Below, in pieces: positions 1 to 8,481 of a DNA stretch of 64,000 nucleotides (its first letter is position 1; every line of letters starts with the position of its first letter). The notes beneath the pieces are model-generated. The model had not been told where the DNA came from, made no database searches, and saw only the letters and a list, made by a program, of their open reading frames with translations. Made by a program: the position numbers and the translations under genes. The stretch is taken from positions 48,587 through 112,586 of the forward strand of contig CAJTZI010000002.1 in the NCBI GenBank assembly GCA_910584075.1, given 5' to 3'. This DNA is from an uncultured Oscillibacter sp. GTDB taxonomy: Bacteria; Bacillota; Clostridia; Oscillospirales; Oscillospiraceae.

Positions 1-130
1 GCAAGCTCAAATCCCCCTGTTGAGCAAACGGCCTGTATCTGAGCGGACGGCTCTTGTCCCGTCATTCCACCAGCGGTTTATGAAGGATTGAGAGAGATAT
101 GAAATACTGAAATTTAATAATCCTCCCCCT

Positions 131-499
131 TTGATCGGAGTCCTCGCATTTGCACCATACCTTACGAACCAAAGAACAGCTTCTCAAAGCTGGGATTACC
201 CCCCGCAGATTTTTGTAAATGACTCCATCTATTGCGGAACCGGCCATACCGTTTCCGCGATCCCGGATGATGCCGCCTATCTCGGTTCCATCACGGAAGC
301 TGTTCCACAGCATGAGCCAATGGCACATGAGAATTTCTGCTCCAGCACGCTCCCGGCAGGAACTGAACTCTATTCCTCCGCCCTCGACCAGAGTGTGGTA
401 TACGCAAAGGTGGAAAATCCCTCAGGTGAATCCTATTCCAAATATGAAAAAAGCGAACCTGCCGGGTCGGACCACGATCCCCCGTCTTCCGCTGGATAG
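131..499 (+). pseudogene. Fragment of small extracytoplasmic protein, N-terminus missing
   Basis: The frame reads like the C-terminal part of a family of small Clostridial lipoproteins: a PPQIFVND start, a YCGTG segment, and a stretch ending SITEAVPQHEPM followed by a Cys/Gly/Tyr-rich part. Such proteins normally begin with a lipoprotein signal peptide. Here an in-frame stop lies at 89-91 and no ATG follows; the first usable codon is a TTG at 131 with no ribosome binding site. I therefore read it as a 5'-truncated remnant ending with TAG at 497-499. Base composition is lower in GC than the genes downstream. The function of the family is not known to me. It could still be an expressed short ORF, but there is no initiation signal to support that. 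Confidence 0.45.
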
Positions 500-505
500 A
501 GAAAG

Positions 506-530
506 GCCGCTGCTTACCGGCGGCTTTTTT
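506..530 (+). terminator. Rho-independent terminator
   Basis: GCCGC and GCGGC arms around an 8-9 base loop, followed by a run of six T. It lies seven bases after the stop of the preceding fragment, so the fragment still has its original terminator. Confidence 0.7.
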
Positions 531-658
531 CAGTCTGCCGGGAAATCCGGTTGAAGGTCTGCACACAGGCATTCCCGCTTTGATCCGCGCTTTTCGTTTT
601 CGCCCCCCTTCATTTCTGACATTTTTTCAGTTTCCCTAAAAATTTTTCAGATTTTGTC

Positions 659-686
659 TTGCTTTTTTTATTTTGTGTGGTATCAT
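659..686 (+). promoter_or_regulatory. Sigma-A promoter of dpaL
   Basis: TTGCTT at 659-664, 16 bases, then TATCAT at 681-686 with an extended -10 (TGG just before). It lies about 60 bases before the dpaL start codon. Confidence 0.6.
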
Positions 687-744
687 GTCCCTGGAAGTAA
701 ACGAGATCCCCCGTCAAAATAACTGTTTCTGGAGGCAATCGACC

Positions 745-1959
745 ATGAAAGAGGCCATCAAGTGGACCGTCAACCATATGCCCAAAAGCGACGACCGGCA
801 GCTGGGCGTCATGTCCCTGCCCAGCGTGGCCAAGGCCCGCTTTTTCCACAGCAGCTTCCCGCAGTACTCCATCACCCCCCTGGACCAGCTCAGCGGCATG
901 GCCGCGTATCTGGGCCTGGGCGGCCTGTTTGTGAAAAATGAGGCACACCGCTTCGGCCTCAACGCCTTCAAGGTGCTGGGCGGCTCCTTTGCCATGGCCC
1001 GGTACATCGCCCAGGAGATGGGACGGGACGTGTCCGAGATGACCTACGACTACCTGACAAGCGAATCCTTCCGCCGGGAGTTCGGCCAGGCCACCTTCTT
1101 CACCGCCACCGACGGCAACCACGGCCGGGGCGTGGCCTGGGCGGCCCACAAGCTGGGCCAGAAGGCGGTGGTCCACATGCCCAAGGGCAGCAGCCAGCCC
1201 CGTTTTGACAACATCGCCAAAGAGGGCGCCCAGGTGACCATTGAGGAGCTGAACTACGACGACTGCGTCCGTCTGGCCGCCGCCGAGGCCGAGCGGACCG
1301 AGCACGGCGTCATTGTCCAGGACACCGCCTGGGACGGATACGAGGAGATTCCCTCCTGGATTATGCAGGGCTACGGCACCATGGCAAGCGAGGCCGCCGA
1401 CCAGCTGCGGCAGGTTGGCGTGAACCGTCCCACCCATGTGTTCATCCAGGCCGGCGTGGGGAGTCTGGCCGGAGCCGTGGTGGGCTATTTCACCAACCTC
1501 TTCCCCAACGATCCCCCCAAGTTCATCGTCATGGAGGCCATGGCGGCGGACTGCCTCTACCAGGGCGCCCTGGCCGGGGACGGCAGCCCCCGGGCGGTCA
1601 CCGGCGACCTCCGGACCATCATGGCGGGTCTGGCCTGCGGCGAGCCCAACACCATCTCCTGGGATATCCTGCGCAACCACGTCTCCGCCTTCGTCTCCTG
1701 CCCCGACTGGGTCAGCGCCCGGGGAATGCGGATGCTGGCGGTGCCCGTGAAGGGCGACCCCACGGTAATCTCCGGCGAGAGCGGCGCGGTGGGCATGGGC
1801 CTCCTCGCCGAACTGATGGAAAACGACTGGTACCGGGAGCTGCGGGAGTCCATCGGCCTGGACCGGTTCAGCCAGGTACTGCTGTTCTCCACCGAGGGAA
1901 ATACCGACCCCCTGAAGTTCCGGAAGGTGATCTGGGACGGGGAGTACGCCACAGTCTGA
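745..1959 (+). CDS. dpaL: Diaminopropionate ammonia-lyase
   Basis: PLP enzyme that converts 2,3-diaminopropionate to pyruvate and two ammonia in the cytosol. The 404-residue product matches the usual length (about 400). Visible motifs are the PLP-lysine segment GLNAFKVLGG (Lys76), TATDGNHGRG around 121-129 with the catalytic-type Asp123, QDTAWDGY around 192-199, and the phosphate-cradle glycine run QAGVGSLAG. ATG at 745 is chosen because GGAGG at 731-735 precedes it with good spacing; upstream in-frame codons have no site. It appears monocistronic, with its own promoter and a strong hairpin at 1981-2005. No ygeY or hydantoinase neighbours occur here, so its physiological partner genes, if any, lie elsewhere. 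Assignment by overall family resemblance is strong. Confidence 0.93.
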   Translation: MKEAIKWTVNHMPKSDDRQLGVMSLPSVAKARFFHSSFPQYSITPLDQLSGMAAYLGLGGLFVKNEAHRFGLNAFKVLGGSFAMARYIAQEMGRDVSEMTYDYLTSESFRREFGQATFFTATDGNHGRGVAWAAHKLGQKAVVHMPKGSSQPRFDNIAKEGAQVTIEELNYDDCVRLAAAEAERTEHGVIVQDTAWDGYEEIPSWIMQGYGTMASEAADQLRQVGVNRPTHVFIQAGVGSLAGAVVGYFTNLFPNDPPKFIVMEAMAADCLYQGALAGDGSPRAVTGDLRTIMAGLACGEPNTISWDILRNHVSAFVSCPDWVSARGMRMLAVPVKGDPTVISGESGAVGMGLLAELMENDWYRELRESIGLDRFSQVLLFSTEGNTDPLKFRKVIWDGEYATV

Positions 1960-1980
1960 CGCCGTCAGACCAAAATGCAA

Positions 1981-2010
1981 GGCAGGGTGCGCTGCGCGCC
2001 CTGCCTCTTT
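1981..2010 (+). terminator. Terminator after dpaL
   Basis: GGCAGGGTGCGC and GCGCGCCCTGCC-type arms with a tight loop, followed by a short pyrimidine tail (TCTTT). It separates dpaL from the mannitol genes. Confidence 0.65.
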
Positions 2011-2100
2011 GATTGAAAACAGCCTCCACCGTGATTGAAATGCCAAATTTAGTCTTATTTTTTAAGCAGTTTCAGTCAATTAAAAGCATTTTTGATTTCG
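2009..2100 (+). promoter_or_regulatory. Candidate DeoR-type operator cluster before mtlD
   Basis: Two TGATTGAAA-like boxes (around 2010-2018 and 2032-2040), an inverted TTTCAGTCAAT at 2070-2080 and TTTGATTTC near 2092-2100. The same box recurs before the DeoR-family gene (3485-3524) and before HPr (4370-4378). That points to one regulator acting on all three promoters. DeoR-family proteins typically bind short repeated boxes of this kind. The assignment is by pattern only. Confidence 0.5.
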
Positions 2101-2102
2101 CC

Positions 2103-2131
2103 TTGCCCAGATGGAAAGAACATGGTATACT
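2103..2131 (+). promoter_or_regulatory. Sigma-A promoter of mtlD
   Basis: TTGCCC at 2103-2108, 17 bases, TATACT at 2126-2131 with extended TGG before the -10. It lies directly downstream of the operator cluster. Confidence 0.65.
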
Positions 2132-2190
2132 ACCCCCAGCAGCGGCCTCGCGCCGCAAAATTCCAAAACGCCATTGTATCAGGAGGAGCT

Positions 2191-3342
2191 ATGAAACAGG
2201 CAATCCAAATCGGAGCCGGCAACATCGGCCGGGGCTTTATCGGAGCACTTCTCTCCCAGGCGGGCTGGCATGTCACTTTCGCCGACGTGGTGGAGCCCAT
2301 TATCGAGGCGCTGAACCGCGGCCACGGCTACACCGTCCACATCCTGGACAGCGACCCCGGCGAGATCGCCATCGATCACGTGGACGGCGTGATCTCCACC
2401 TCTCCGGAGTTCGCCCAGCGGGTGGCCCAGTGCGACCTCATCACCACGGCGGTGGGGCCCAATGTGCTGCCTATCATCGCCAAGTCCATCGCGGCGGGTA
2501 TTCAGGCCCGGAAGGCCGCCGGAAACACCGCACCCATGAACGTGGTCTGCTGTGAGAACGGCCTGCGCACCACTACCCGGCTGAAAAACGAGGTGCTCAA
2601 GCACCTGAGTGAGGAGGAGACCGCCTTCCTGGAGGCCAGCGTCGGCTTTGCCGACTGCGCCGTGGACCGCATCTGCCCCAAGCCCAATTTTGAGAATATT
2701 CTGGACGCCGCCGTGGAGCGCTACTGCGAGTGGGACGTGGAGTCCGCAGCCTGGAAGGGCGAGAAGCCCGACATTCCCGGCCTGACCTTTGCCGACAACC
2801 TCATGGCCTATCTGGAGCGCAAGCTCTTCACCCTCAACAGCGGCCACGCCATCTGCGCCTACCTGGGCTATCTGAAAGGCTATCAGACCATCAAGGAAAG
2901 CGTCGCGGACCCCGCCATCGGCGCAATCGTCCATGCCGCCATCTCCGAGAGCGGTGAGGGTCTCATCAGGGAATTCGGCTTCGACCCCGACGTTCATCAC
3001 GCCTATGTGGAGAAGATTTTCGCCCGCTATCAGAATCCCTATCTGGAGGACGAGGTTCTGCGGGTGGGCCGGGAGCCCATCCGGAAGCTGGAGGCCGGCG
3101 ACCGCCTCATCAAGCCCCTGGTCGCCACCGCCTCCTACGGCCTGCCGGTAGATCACCTGGTCTTCGGCGCGGCGGCTGCTCTCCGCTTTGACTGCCCTGA
3201 CGACCCCCAGAGTGCGGAGCTCCAGAAGAAACTCCGGGCCGAGGGACCCGCCGCCGCTCTGACGGCTTACTCCGGACTGACGGCGGAGAATCCCCTGACC
3301 GGGCGGATTCTGGATGTCTACCGGGCCTTGGCCGTTGTTTGA
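2191..3342 (+). CDS. mtlD: Mannitol-1-phosphate 5-dehydrogenase
   Basis: Oxidises mannitol-1-phosphate delivered by the PTS permease to fructose-6-phosphate with NAD+. The protein has 383 residues, normal for the family. The N-terminus carries the Rossmann glycine motif GAGNIGRG (residues 8-15). The polyol-dehydrogenase catalytic block KLFTLNSGH begins at Lys211. ATG at 2191 has a perfect AGGAGG at 2181-2186. The gene has its own promoter and a strong terminator, so it is a separate transcript from the pts genes, but the shared operator boxes tie it to the DeoR-type regulator downstream. The usual mtlR/mtlF arrangement is not seen here. Confidence 0.95.
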   Translation: MKQAIQIGAGNIGRGFIGALLSQAGWHVTFADVVEPIIEALNRGHGYTVHILDSDPGEIAIDHVDGVISTSPEFAQRVAQCDLITTAVGPNVLPIIAKSIAAGIQARKAAGNTAPMNVVCCENGLRTTTRLKNEVLKHLSEEETAFLEASVGFADCAVDRICPKPNFENILDAAVERYCEWDVESAAWKGEKPDIPGLTFADNLMAYLERKLFTLNSGHAICAYLGYLKGYQTIKESVADPAIGAIVHAAISESGEGLIREFGFDPDVHHAYVEKIFARYQNPYLEDEVLRVGREPIRKLEAGDRLIKPLVATASYGLPVDHLVFGAAAALRFDCPDDPQSAELQKKLRAEGPAAALTAYSGLTAENPLTGRILDVYRALAVV

Positions 3343-3369
3343 CAGACCGCCAAAATATTCGTTTTTCCT

Positions 3370-3408
3370 GTGTCCCCGGCGCGTTTTTGCGCCGGGGACA
3401 CATATTTT
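3370..3408 (+). terminator. Terminator after mtlD
   Basis: A perfect 13-bp stem (GTGTCCCCGGCGC and its complement) with a GTTTTT loop, followed by ATATTTTT. Confidence 0.85.
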
Positions 3409-3484
3409 TGGTGGATTTCCATATTTTACAGGTGCGTTTTTTGACACTGACGTGGGATTGCACAAAAAGACCCCACATTTTTTG

Positions 3485-3524
3485 TGATTGAAAATGATTG
3501 AATTTCGGTTGACTTTGATCGAAA
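3485..3524 (+). promoter_or_regulatory. Tandem operator boxes with 10-bp period
   Basis: TGATTGAAAA at 3485 and TGATTGAATT at 3495 are followed by degenerate copies at 3505 and 3515 (TTGATCGAAA), giving exact helical spacing. They overlap the -35 element of the regulator promoter, and an inverted TTTTCAATCA lies at about 3562-3571. This suggests autoregulation. Confidence 0.55.
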
Positions 3525-3537
3525 AAGACGGTATTAT
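3509..3537 (+). promoter_or_regulatory. Sigma-A promoter of DeoR-family gene
   Basis: TTGACT at 3509-3514, 17 bases, TATTAT at 3532-3537 (TATAAT also readable at 3535-3540). It sits inside the tandem operator boxes. Confidence 0.6.
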
Positions 3538-3594
3538 AATCACATAAGAAGCAAACAAGCATTTTCAATCAAACAGAAGGGAGAGGGGACAGCA

Positions 3595-4338
3595 ATGCTG
3601 GCAGAACAGCGCGCGGAGGCAATCTTAACAGAGCTGGCCCAGCGGCGGGCCGTCAGCGTCACGGATCTGTGCCAGGTGACCGGGGCCTCCGAGGCCACCA
3701 TCCGCCGGGACCTGAACACCCTGGCGGCTCAGGGCAGGCTCAGCAAGGTCCACGGCGGCGCGGTGCAGCTGAACAGCGAATTCCTCAGCCAGGAGCCGGA
3801 GATGTCCGTCAAGCGGGGGCTCCACATTCCGGAGAAGGAGCGCATCGCCCGGTACGCCGCCGCCCTGATCGAGGACGACGACGTGGTCTTTCTGGACGGC
3901 GGCAGCACCGTCATGCGGATGACGGAGCACCTGAAGCCCAGCAGCGCCCTGTTCGTCACCAACGGCATGGAGTGCGCCTTCTGGCTTTTGGAGCGGGACC
4001 TTCGCGTGTACGTGGCGGGTGGGGCATTGAAGCGGGACACCGCCTCCGCCGCCGGGGCGGAGACCATGGACTCCCTGCGGCGGTACAACTTCACCAAGGC
4101 CTTTCTGGGGGCCGGCGGCGTCACGGTGCGGGAGGGCTTCACCGTGGCGGACCCGGAGGACGCGGCTGTCAAGGCCCTGGCCGCCGCCCGGGCCCGGCAG
4201 ACCTATATGCTGGTGGACTCCAGCAAATTCGGCCGGATCGGCGCGGCGTCCGTCCTCCACATCGACGAGGCGTCCGTCATCACCGACCAGGCCCCGGGCC
4301 GGGAGTTTCAGGACTACGCCGAGGTGACGGTGGTCTGA
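3595..4338 (+). CDS. DeoR/GlpR-family sugar-phosphate-responsive regulator
   Basis: A 247-residue DeoR-family regulator. The N-terminal winged helix-turn-helix includes VTDLCQVTGASEATIRRDL (about residues 21-39) followed by KVHGGAV, the classic DeoR signature end. The C-terminal half is a sugar-phosphate sensor domain with DGGSTVMRM around residues 99-107 and a late KAFLGAGG segment. It is placed between mtlD and the ptsHI-mtlA genes, and TGATTGAA boxes lie before all three transcripts. I infer that it is the local repressor responding to mannitol-1-phosphate or fructose phosphate, instead of the PTS-domain activator MtlR. ATG at 3595 follows a GAGAGGGG site. The effector is unproven. Confidence 0.88.
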   Translation: MLAEQRAEAILTELAQRRAVSVTDLCQVTGASEATIRRDLNTLAAQGRLSKVHGGAVQLNSEFLSQEPEMSVKRGLHIPEKERIARYAAALIEDDDVVFLDGGSTVMRMTEHLKPSSALFVTNGMECAFWLLERDLRVYVAGGALKRDTASAAGAETMDSLRRYNFTKAFLGAGGVTVREGFTVADPEDAAVKALAAARARQTYMLVDSSKFGRIGAASVLHIDEASVITDQAPGREFQDYAEVTVV

Positions 4339-4368
4339 GGGCGGATTCCGCCCAAAATTGAGTGATTT

Positions 4369-4401
4369 ATGATTGAAAGGTCATAATGATATCACTATTT
4401 T
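4369..4401 (+). promoter_or_regulatory. Promoter and operator box before HPr
   Basis: TATGATTGAAAGG at 4368-4380 matches the mannitol-cluster box. Its TTGAAA (4373-4378) can act as -35, with TATTTT at 4396-4401 as a weak -10 at 17-base spacing. Bound regulator would cover the -35. Confidence 0.45.
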
Positions 4402-4423
4402 ATTATGAAAGGAAGCAATCATC

Positions 4424-4690
4424 ATGGTATCTGCGAAGACAAAGGTCATCAATCCCCAGGGGCTCCACATGCGTCCCGCCCAGCTGTTCGTCACGGAGAT
4501 GAACAAATACAAGAGCGAGGTCTCCATCGTCTTCAACGGCAAGCCCATCAACGCCAAAAGCATCATGAACCTCATGGCCTCCTGCATCAAGCAGGGCAGC
4601 GAGATCGAGATCCAGTGCACCGGCGAGCAGGAGGCCGAGGCCCTGGCCGCCGCCGTGAAGCTGGTGGAGTCCGGCCTGGGCGATATGTAA
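4424..4690 (+). CDS. ptsH: Phosphocarrier protein HPr
   Basis: Small cytosolic carrier that passes phosphate from Enzyme I to sugar-specific IIA domains. The 88 residues show the active-site motif GLHMRPA with His15. Ser46 lies in NAKSIMNLM, the regulatory position phosphorylated by HPr kinase in Firmicutes. The start ATG at 4424 follows a GAAAGGAAG site. It is separated from ptsI by 13 bases, so HPr, Enzyme I and the mannitol permease form one transcript. Whether this is the only HPr in the genome cannot be told from the window; a Ser46 residue suggests it can serve catabolite control as well as transport. Confidence 0.95.
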   Translation: MVSAKTKVINPQGLHMRPAQLFVTEMNKYKSEVSIVFNGKPINAKSIMNLMASCIKQGSEIEIQCTGEQEAEALAAAVKLVESGLGDM

Positions 4691-4703
4691 CAGGAGGTGC
4701 GGG

Positions 4704-6416
4704 ATGATTCTGCGAGGGATCGCCGCCTCTGACGGCATCGGCCTGGGCAGGGCGGTGTGCGTCCGGGAGGAGAGTCTGGACTACTCCGCCGTCACATACT
4801 CCGGCAAGGACTCCGAGAAGGCCCGGCTCCAGGAGGGCATTGAGCGGTTCAACCAGCGCACCTCCGCCATGGCCGCGGAGATTCGGGAGCGGGTGGGACA
4901 GAAGGAGTCCGAGATTCTCACCGGCCAGGTGTCCATGCTGGCCGACCCCTTCATGCTCTCCCAGATGCACGAGGCCATCGACGGCGGCGCCTGCGCCGAG
5001 GCGGCGGTGGACAGCATCTGCACCATGTACGCCGACATGTTCGCCGCCGTGGAGGATGATCTGATGCGCCAGCGGGCCACCGATGTGCGGGACATCCGCT
5101 CCCGTCTTCTGGCCATTCTGCTGGGGGCCGAGAGCGTGGACCTGAGCCGCCTGCCCGCCGGCAGCGTGCTTGTGGCCCAGGACCTGACCCCCTCCATGAC
5201 CGTGGGACTGAAAAAGGAGAACGTGGCCGCCATCCTCACCGCCACCGGCGGCAGAACCAGCCACTCCGCCATCCTGGCCCGGGCCCTGGAGCTGCCCGCG
5301 GTGCTCAGCGTGCAGAAGGTGCTGGACACCGTGAAGGACGGCGACGGCCTCATTGTGGACGGCGGCGAGGGCATCGCCATTTTGAACCCAGACGAGCGCA
5401 CCCGGGGCGAATACCTGGCCCGCCAGGAGGAATTTCTCAAGCGCCGGGCCGCCCTGGAGATCTACCGAAACCAGACCACCGTGGACGCCGACGGCAGAAG
5501 GTACGGCCTGTACGCCAACATCGGCTCCGTGGAGGATGCGGAGACCGCGGCCCACTCCGGCGCAGAGGGCATCGGACTGTTCCGCACGGAGTTCCTCTTC
5601 ATGAACCGCACCAGCCTGCCGGATGAGACCGTACAGTATGAGGCATACCGGGCGGTCTCCCAGATCATGGCCGGAAAAGAGGTCATCATCCGCACCCTGG
5701 ACGTAGGCGGCGACAAGGCCATCGAGTACCTGGGCATGGAGAAGGAGGAGAACCCCTTCCTGGGCCACCGGGCCATCCGGTACTGCCTGGACCGCCCCGA
5801 GCTCTACAAGGTCCAGCTGCGGGCATTGCTGCGGGCCGGGGCGGAGAACCGCAACATCAAAATCATGCTGCCCCTGGTGACCTGCGTGGACGAGGTGCGG
5901 GACGCCCGGGAACTGCTGGAGCAGTGCAAAAAGGAGCTGGAGGAGGCCGGCGTCTCCTATGACAAGGACATCGCCCTGGGGGCCATGATCGAGACCCCTG
6001 CAGCGGCCCTCATCGCGGACCTGCTGGCCCGGGAGTGCGACTTCTTCTCCATAGGCACCAACGATTTGACCCAGTACACCATGGCGGTGGACCGGGGCAA
6101 CGCCAAGGTGGAAAAGCTCTACTCCCCCCTCCAGCCGGCGGTGCTCCGCTCCATCCGGAATATCATCACCGCCGCCAAGGAGGCGGGCATCCCCGTGGGC
6201 ATGTGCGGCGAGGCCGCGGCGGATCCCCGCCTGCTGCCCCTGCTGATGACCTGGGGCCTGGACGAGTTCTCCGTCAGCGCCTCCGCGGTGCTGTCCACCC
6301 GAGCGGCCATCCGCCAGTGGCTGGGGAGCGAGGCCCGGAAGGTCACCCAGGAGGCCCTGGGCCTTTCCACCCTGGCCGGGGTGGAGGGATATCTGGCCGG
6401 CTCCACCGCTCAATAA
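4704..6416 (+). CDS. ptsI: PTS Enzyme I (PEP-protein phosphotransferase)
   Basis: Transfers phosphate from phosphoenolpyruvate to HPr. The protein has 570 residues, typical for the family. The phosphorylated histidine is His187 in GGRTSHSAI; the C-terminal PEP-binding barrel contains RTEFLFM around 294-300 and the catalytic cysteine Cys501 in GMCGEAA. An excellent AGGAGG at 4692-4697 precedes the ATG. It lies between HPr and the mannitol permease, an arrangement that makes the cluster a self-sufficient phosphorelay from PEP to mannitol. The general PTS proteins would therefore follow the regulation of the mannitol promoter unless other copies exist elsewhere. Confidence 0.96.
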   Translation: MILRGIAASDGIGLGRAVCVREESLDYSAVTYSGKDSEKARLQEGIERFNQRTSAMAAEIRERVGQKESEILTGQVSMLADPFMLSQMHEAIDGGACAEAAVDSICTMYADMFAAVEDDLMRQRATDVRDIRSRLLAILLGAESVDLSRLPAGSVLVAQDLTPSMTVGLKKENVAAILTATGGRTSHSAILARALELPAVLSVQKVLDTVKDGDGLIVDGGEGIAILNPDERTRGEYLARQEEFLKRRAALEIYRNQTTVDADGRRYGLYANIGSVEDAETAAHSGAEGIGLFRTEFLFMNRTSLPDETVQYEAYRAVSQIMAGKEVIIRTLDVGGDKAIEYLGMEKEENPFLGHRAIRYCLDRPELYKVQLRALLRAGAENRNIKIMLPLVTCVDEVRDARELLEQCKKELEEAGVSYDKDIALGAMIETPAAALIADLLARECDFFSIGTNDLTQYTMAVDRGNAKVEKLYSPLQPAVLRSIRNIITAAKEAGIPVGMCGEAAADPRLLPLLMTWGLDEFSVSASAVLSTRAAIRQWLGSEARKVTQEALGLSTLAGVEGYLAGSTAQ

Positions 6417-6492
6417 TTTCCCGCGGGCGGGCTGAATATGTCTCTCGCCCCGCCCATCAACAATCATCCATAGAGAAAGGAAATCGCGAGCC

Positions 6493-8400
6493 ATGAAAGA
6501 GCGCGTTCAAAAATTTGGGCGGTTCCTCAGCGGCATGGTGATGCCTAACATCGGGGCCTTCATCGCCTGGGGCCTCATCGCCGCCCTGTTCATCCCCGAC
6601 GGGTGGCTGGGCAAATGGGGTCCCGCCGAGACCATCAACAAGATGGTAGTCCCCATGCTCTCCTACCTGCTGCCCATCCTCATCGGCTACACCGGCGGCA
6701 AGGCCGTGGGCGGCCAGAAGGGCGCCGTGGCCGGCGCCCTGGCCACTCTAGGCGCCATCGCCTCCACCGAGAGCACCATGTTCATCGGCGCCATGATCTG
6801 CGGCCCCTTGGGCGGCTGGTGCATCAAGCGCTTTGACAAGAGCATGGAGGGCCACATCCCAGCCGGCTTTGAGATGGTGGTCAACAACTTCTCCGTGGGC
6901 ATCATCGGCGGCATTCTGGCCGTGCTGTCCATCTTTGTCATCGGCCCCGCCTGCGTGGTGGTCACCGACATTCTGGGCAAGGGCGTGGAGTTCCTGGTGG
7001 GCCACAGCCTGCTGCCCTTCACCGCCGTGCTGGTGGAGCCCGCCAAGGTGCTGTTTTTGAACAACGCCATCAACCACGGCGTCTTCACCCCCATCGGCAC
7101 GGAGCAGGCCATGGAGATGGGCAAATCCATCCTGTTCATGATCGAGTCCAACCCCGGCCCCGGCCTGGGACTGCTGCTGGCCTATTGTGCGGCTGGCAGA
7201 AAGGAGACCCGCTCCTCCGCCGGCGCCGCCGCTTTCATCCAGTTTGTGGGCGGAATCCACGAGATCTACTTCCCCTATGTCCTCATGAACCCCATCGTCA
7301 TCCTGGGGCCCATGATCGGCAACATCGCTGGCATCTTCACCCTGTCCATGCTGGGCGGCGGCCTGGTGGCCGCGGCCTCTCCCGGCAGCATCATTGCCGA
7401 GATGCTCATGACCCCCAAGGGCGGTTACTTCGCCAACATCGCGGGCATCGCCGTGGCCGCCGTGGTGAGCTTCGTCATTTCCGCCTTTTTGCTGAAATTC
7501 TTCGGCAGGGACGCCGACCTTGCGGAGGCCCAGGCCCAGGTGGCCGCCTCCAAGGCCGCCAGCAAGGGTCAGTCTATTCCCGCCGCCTCCTCCACCGGGG
7601 CCGCTGTGGACGCCAGGGACGTGCGCAAGATCGTCTTCGCCTGCGACGCTGGCATGGGCTCTTCCGCCATGGGCGCCACCATGGTCCGCAACAAGCTCAA
7701 GGACGCGGGCATCACGGACATTGAGGTCATCCACCATCCCGTCAGCGAGATCCCCGGCGATTGCCAGATTGTGGTGACCCACCATGAGCTGTCCGGCCGG
7801 GCGGCGGAGCGCGCTCCCCAGGCCCGGATCATCCCCATCAAGAACTTCATGGGCGCACCGGAGTACGACACCCTGGTGAAAGAACTGCTGGATGCCCGCA
7901 GGAGCACTGCGGCCCCTGCTGCCGCTCCCGCCCAGGATGAGGCAAAGCCTGATGCTCCCGCCGCCTCCGGCGATATCCTGCTGGAGGAGAAGAACATTGT
8001 CCTGGGCTGCGCCCCTGTCACCCCCGAGGAGGCCATCCGGGCCTGCGGACGGCTGATGGTGGACAGCGGCTATGTGGACGAGGCCTATATCCAGGGGATG
8101 CTGGACCGTGAGGCCAGCTTCTCCGTGGCCATCGGCAGCCACGTGGCCATCCCCCACGGCACCAACGACGTCAAGCCCCTGATCAAGCGCACCGGCGTGG
8201 TGGTCATGACCTACCCGGAGGGCATTGACTGGAACGGCGACAAGGTCAAGCTGGTGGTGGGCATCGCCGCCAAGGGCGACGAGCACCTGGAGATTCTGGG
8301 CCGCATCGTGGGCATCGCCTCCACCGATGAGGACACCGACGCCCTGGTGGCCTCCGCCGACGCCGGGAACCTGTTCAAAAAGCTCAACGGTCTGGCATAA
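6493..8400 (+). CDS. mtlA: PTS mannitol permease, IICBA fused
   Basis: Inner-membrane permease that imports and phosphorylates mannitol. The 635-residue product contains all three domains: IIC membrane part (about 1-345, MVMPNIGAFIAWG near the start), IIB (about 378-470) with phospho-cysteine Cys384 in FACDAGMGSSAMG, an Ala/Pro-rich linker, and IIA (about 490-635) with phospho-histidine His555 in VAIPHGTND. Many Firmicutes encode IIA separately as mtlF; here it is fused as in E. coli MtlA. It is the last gene of the ptsH-ptsI-mtlA transcript. Start ATG at 6493 with an AGAAAGGAAAT site. Confidence 0.95.
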   Translation: MKERVQKFGRFLSGMVMPNIGAFIAWGLIAALFIPDGWLGKWGPAETINKMVVPMLSYLLPILIGYTGGKAVGGQKGAVAGALATLGAIASTESTMFIGAMICGPLGGWCIKRFDKSMEGHIPAGFEMVVNNFSVGIIGGILAVLSIFVIGPACVVVTDILGKGVEFLVGHSLLPFTAVLVEPAKVLFLNNAINHGVFTPIGTEQAMEMGKSILFMIESNPGPGLGLLLAYCAAGRKETRSSAGAAAFIQFVGGIHEIYFPYVLMNPIVILGPMIGNIAGIFTLSMLGGGLVAAASPGSIIAEMLMTPKGGYFANIAGIAVAAVVSFVISAFLLKFFGRDADLAEAQAQVAASKAASKGQSIPAASSTGAAVDARDVRKIVFACDAGMGSSAMGATMVRNKLKDAGITDIEVIHHPVSEIPGDCQIVVTHHELSGRAAERAPQARIIPIKNFMGAPEYDTLVKELLDARRSTAAPAAAPAQDEAKPDAPAASGDILLEEKNIVLGCAPVTPEEAIRACGRLMVDSGYVDEAYIQGMLDREASFSVAIGSHVAIPHGTNDVKPLIKRTGVVVMTYPEGIDWNGDKVKLVVGIAAKGDEHLEILGRIVGIASTDEDTDALVASADAGNLFKKLNGLA

Positions 8401-8440
8401 CCCCCATTCCCGCCCAATCGATTTTCCAATGCGATTTTCC

Positions 8441-8480
8441 AAAAAACACCCCCGGCCCTGCACGCAGGGCCGGGGGTGCT
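8441..8480 (-). terminator. Terminator, mainly for minus-strand operon
   Basis: Perfect 14-bp GC-rich stem (8447-8460 with 8465-8478) and loop CACG. On the minus strand the hairpin is followed by six T, so it ends the transcript of 8482-11117. On the plus strand only CTCTC follows, giving a weaker stop for mtlA. Confidence 0.8.
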
Positions 8481-8481
8481 C

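Noticed and set aside
610-2046. Long open frame on the minus strand opposite dpaL
   Set aside because: Rich in Gly, His, Gln and Val in the manner of antisense GC-rich frames, no ribosome site, and fully overlaps a well-recognised enzyme.
4587-6494. 635-codon minus-strand frame opposite ptsI
   Set aside because: A shadow of the third-position GC bias of ptsI; composition is not protein-like and ptsI is unambiguous.
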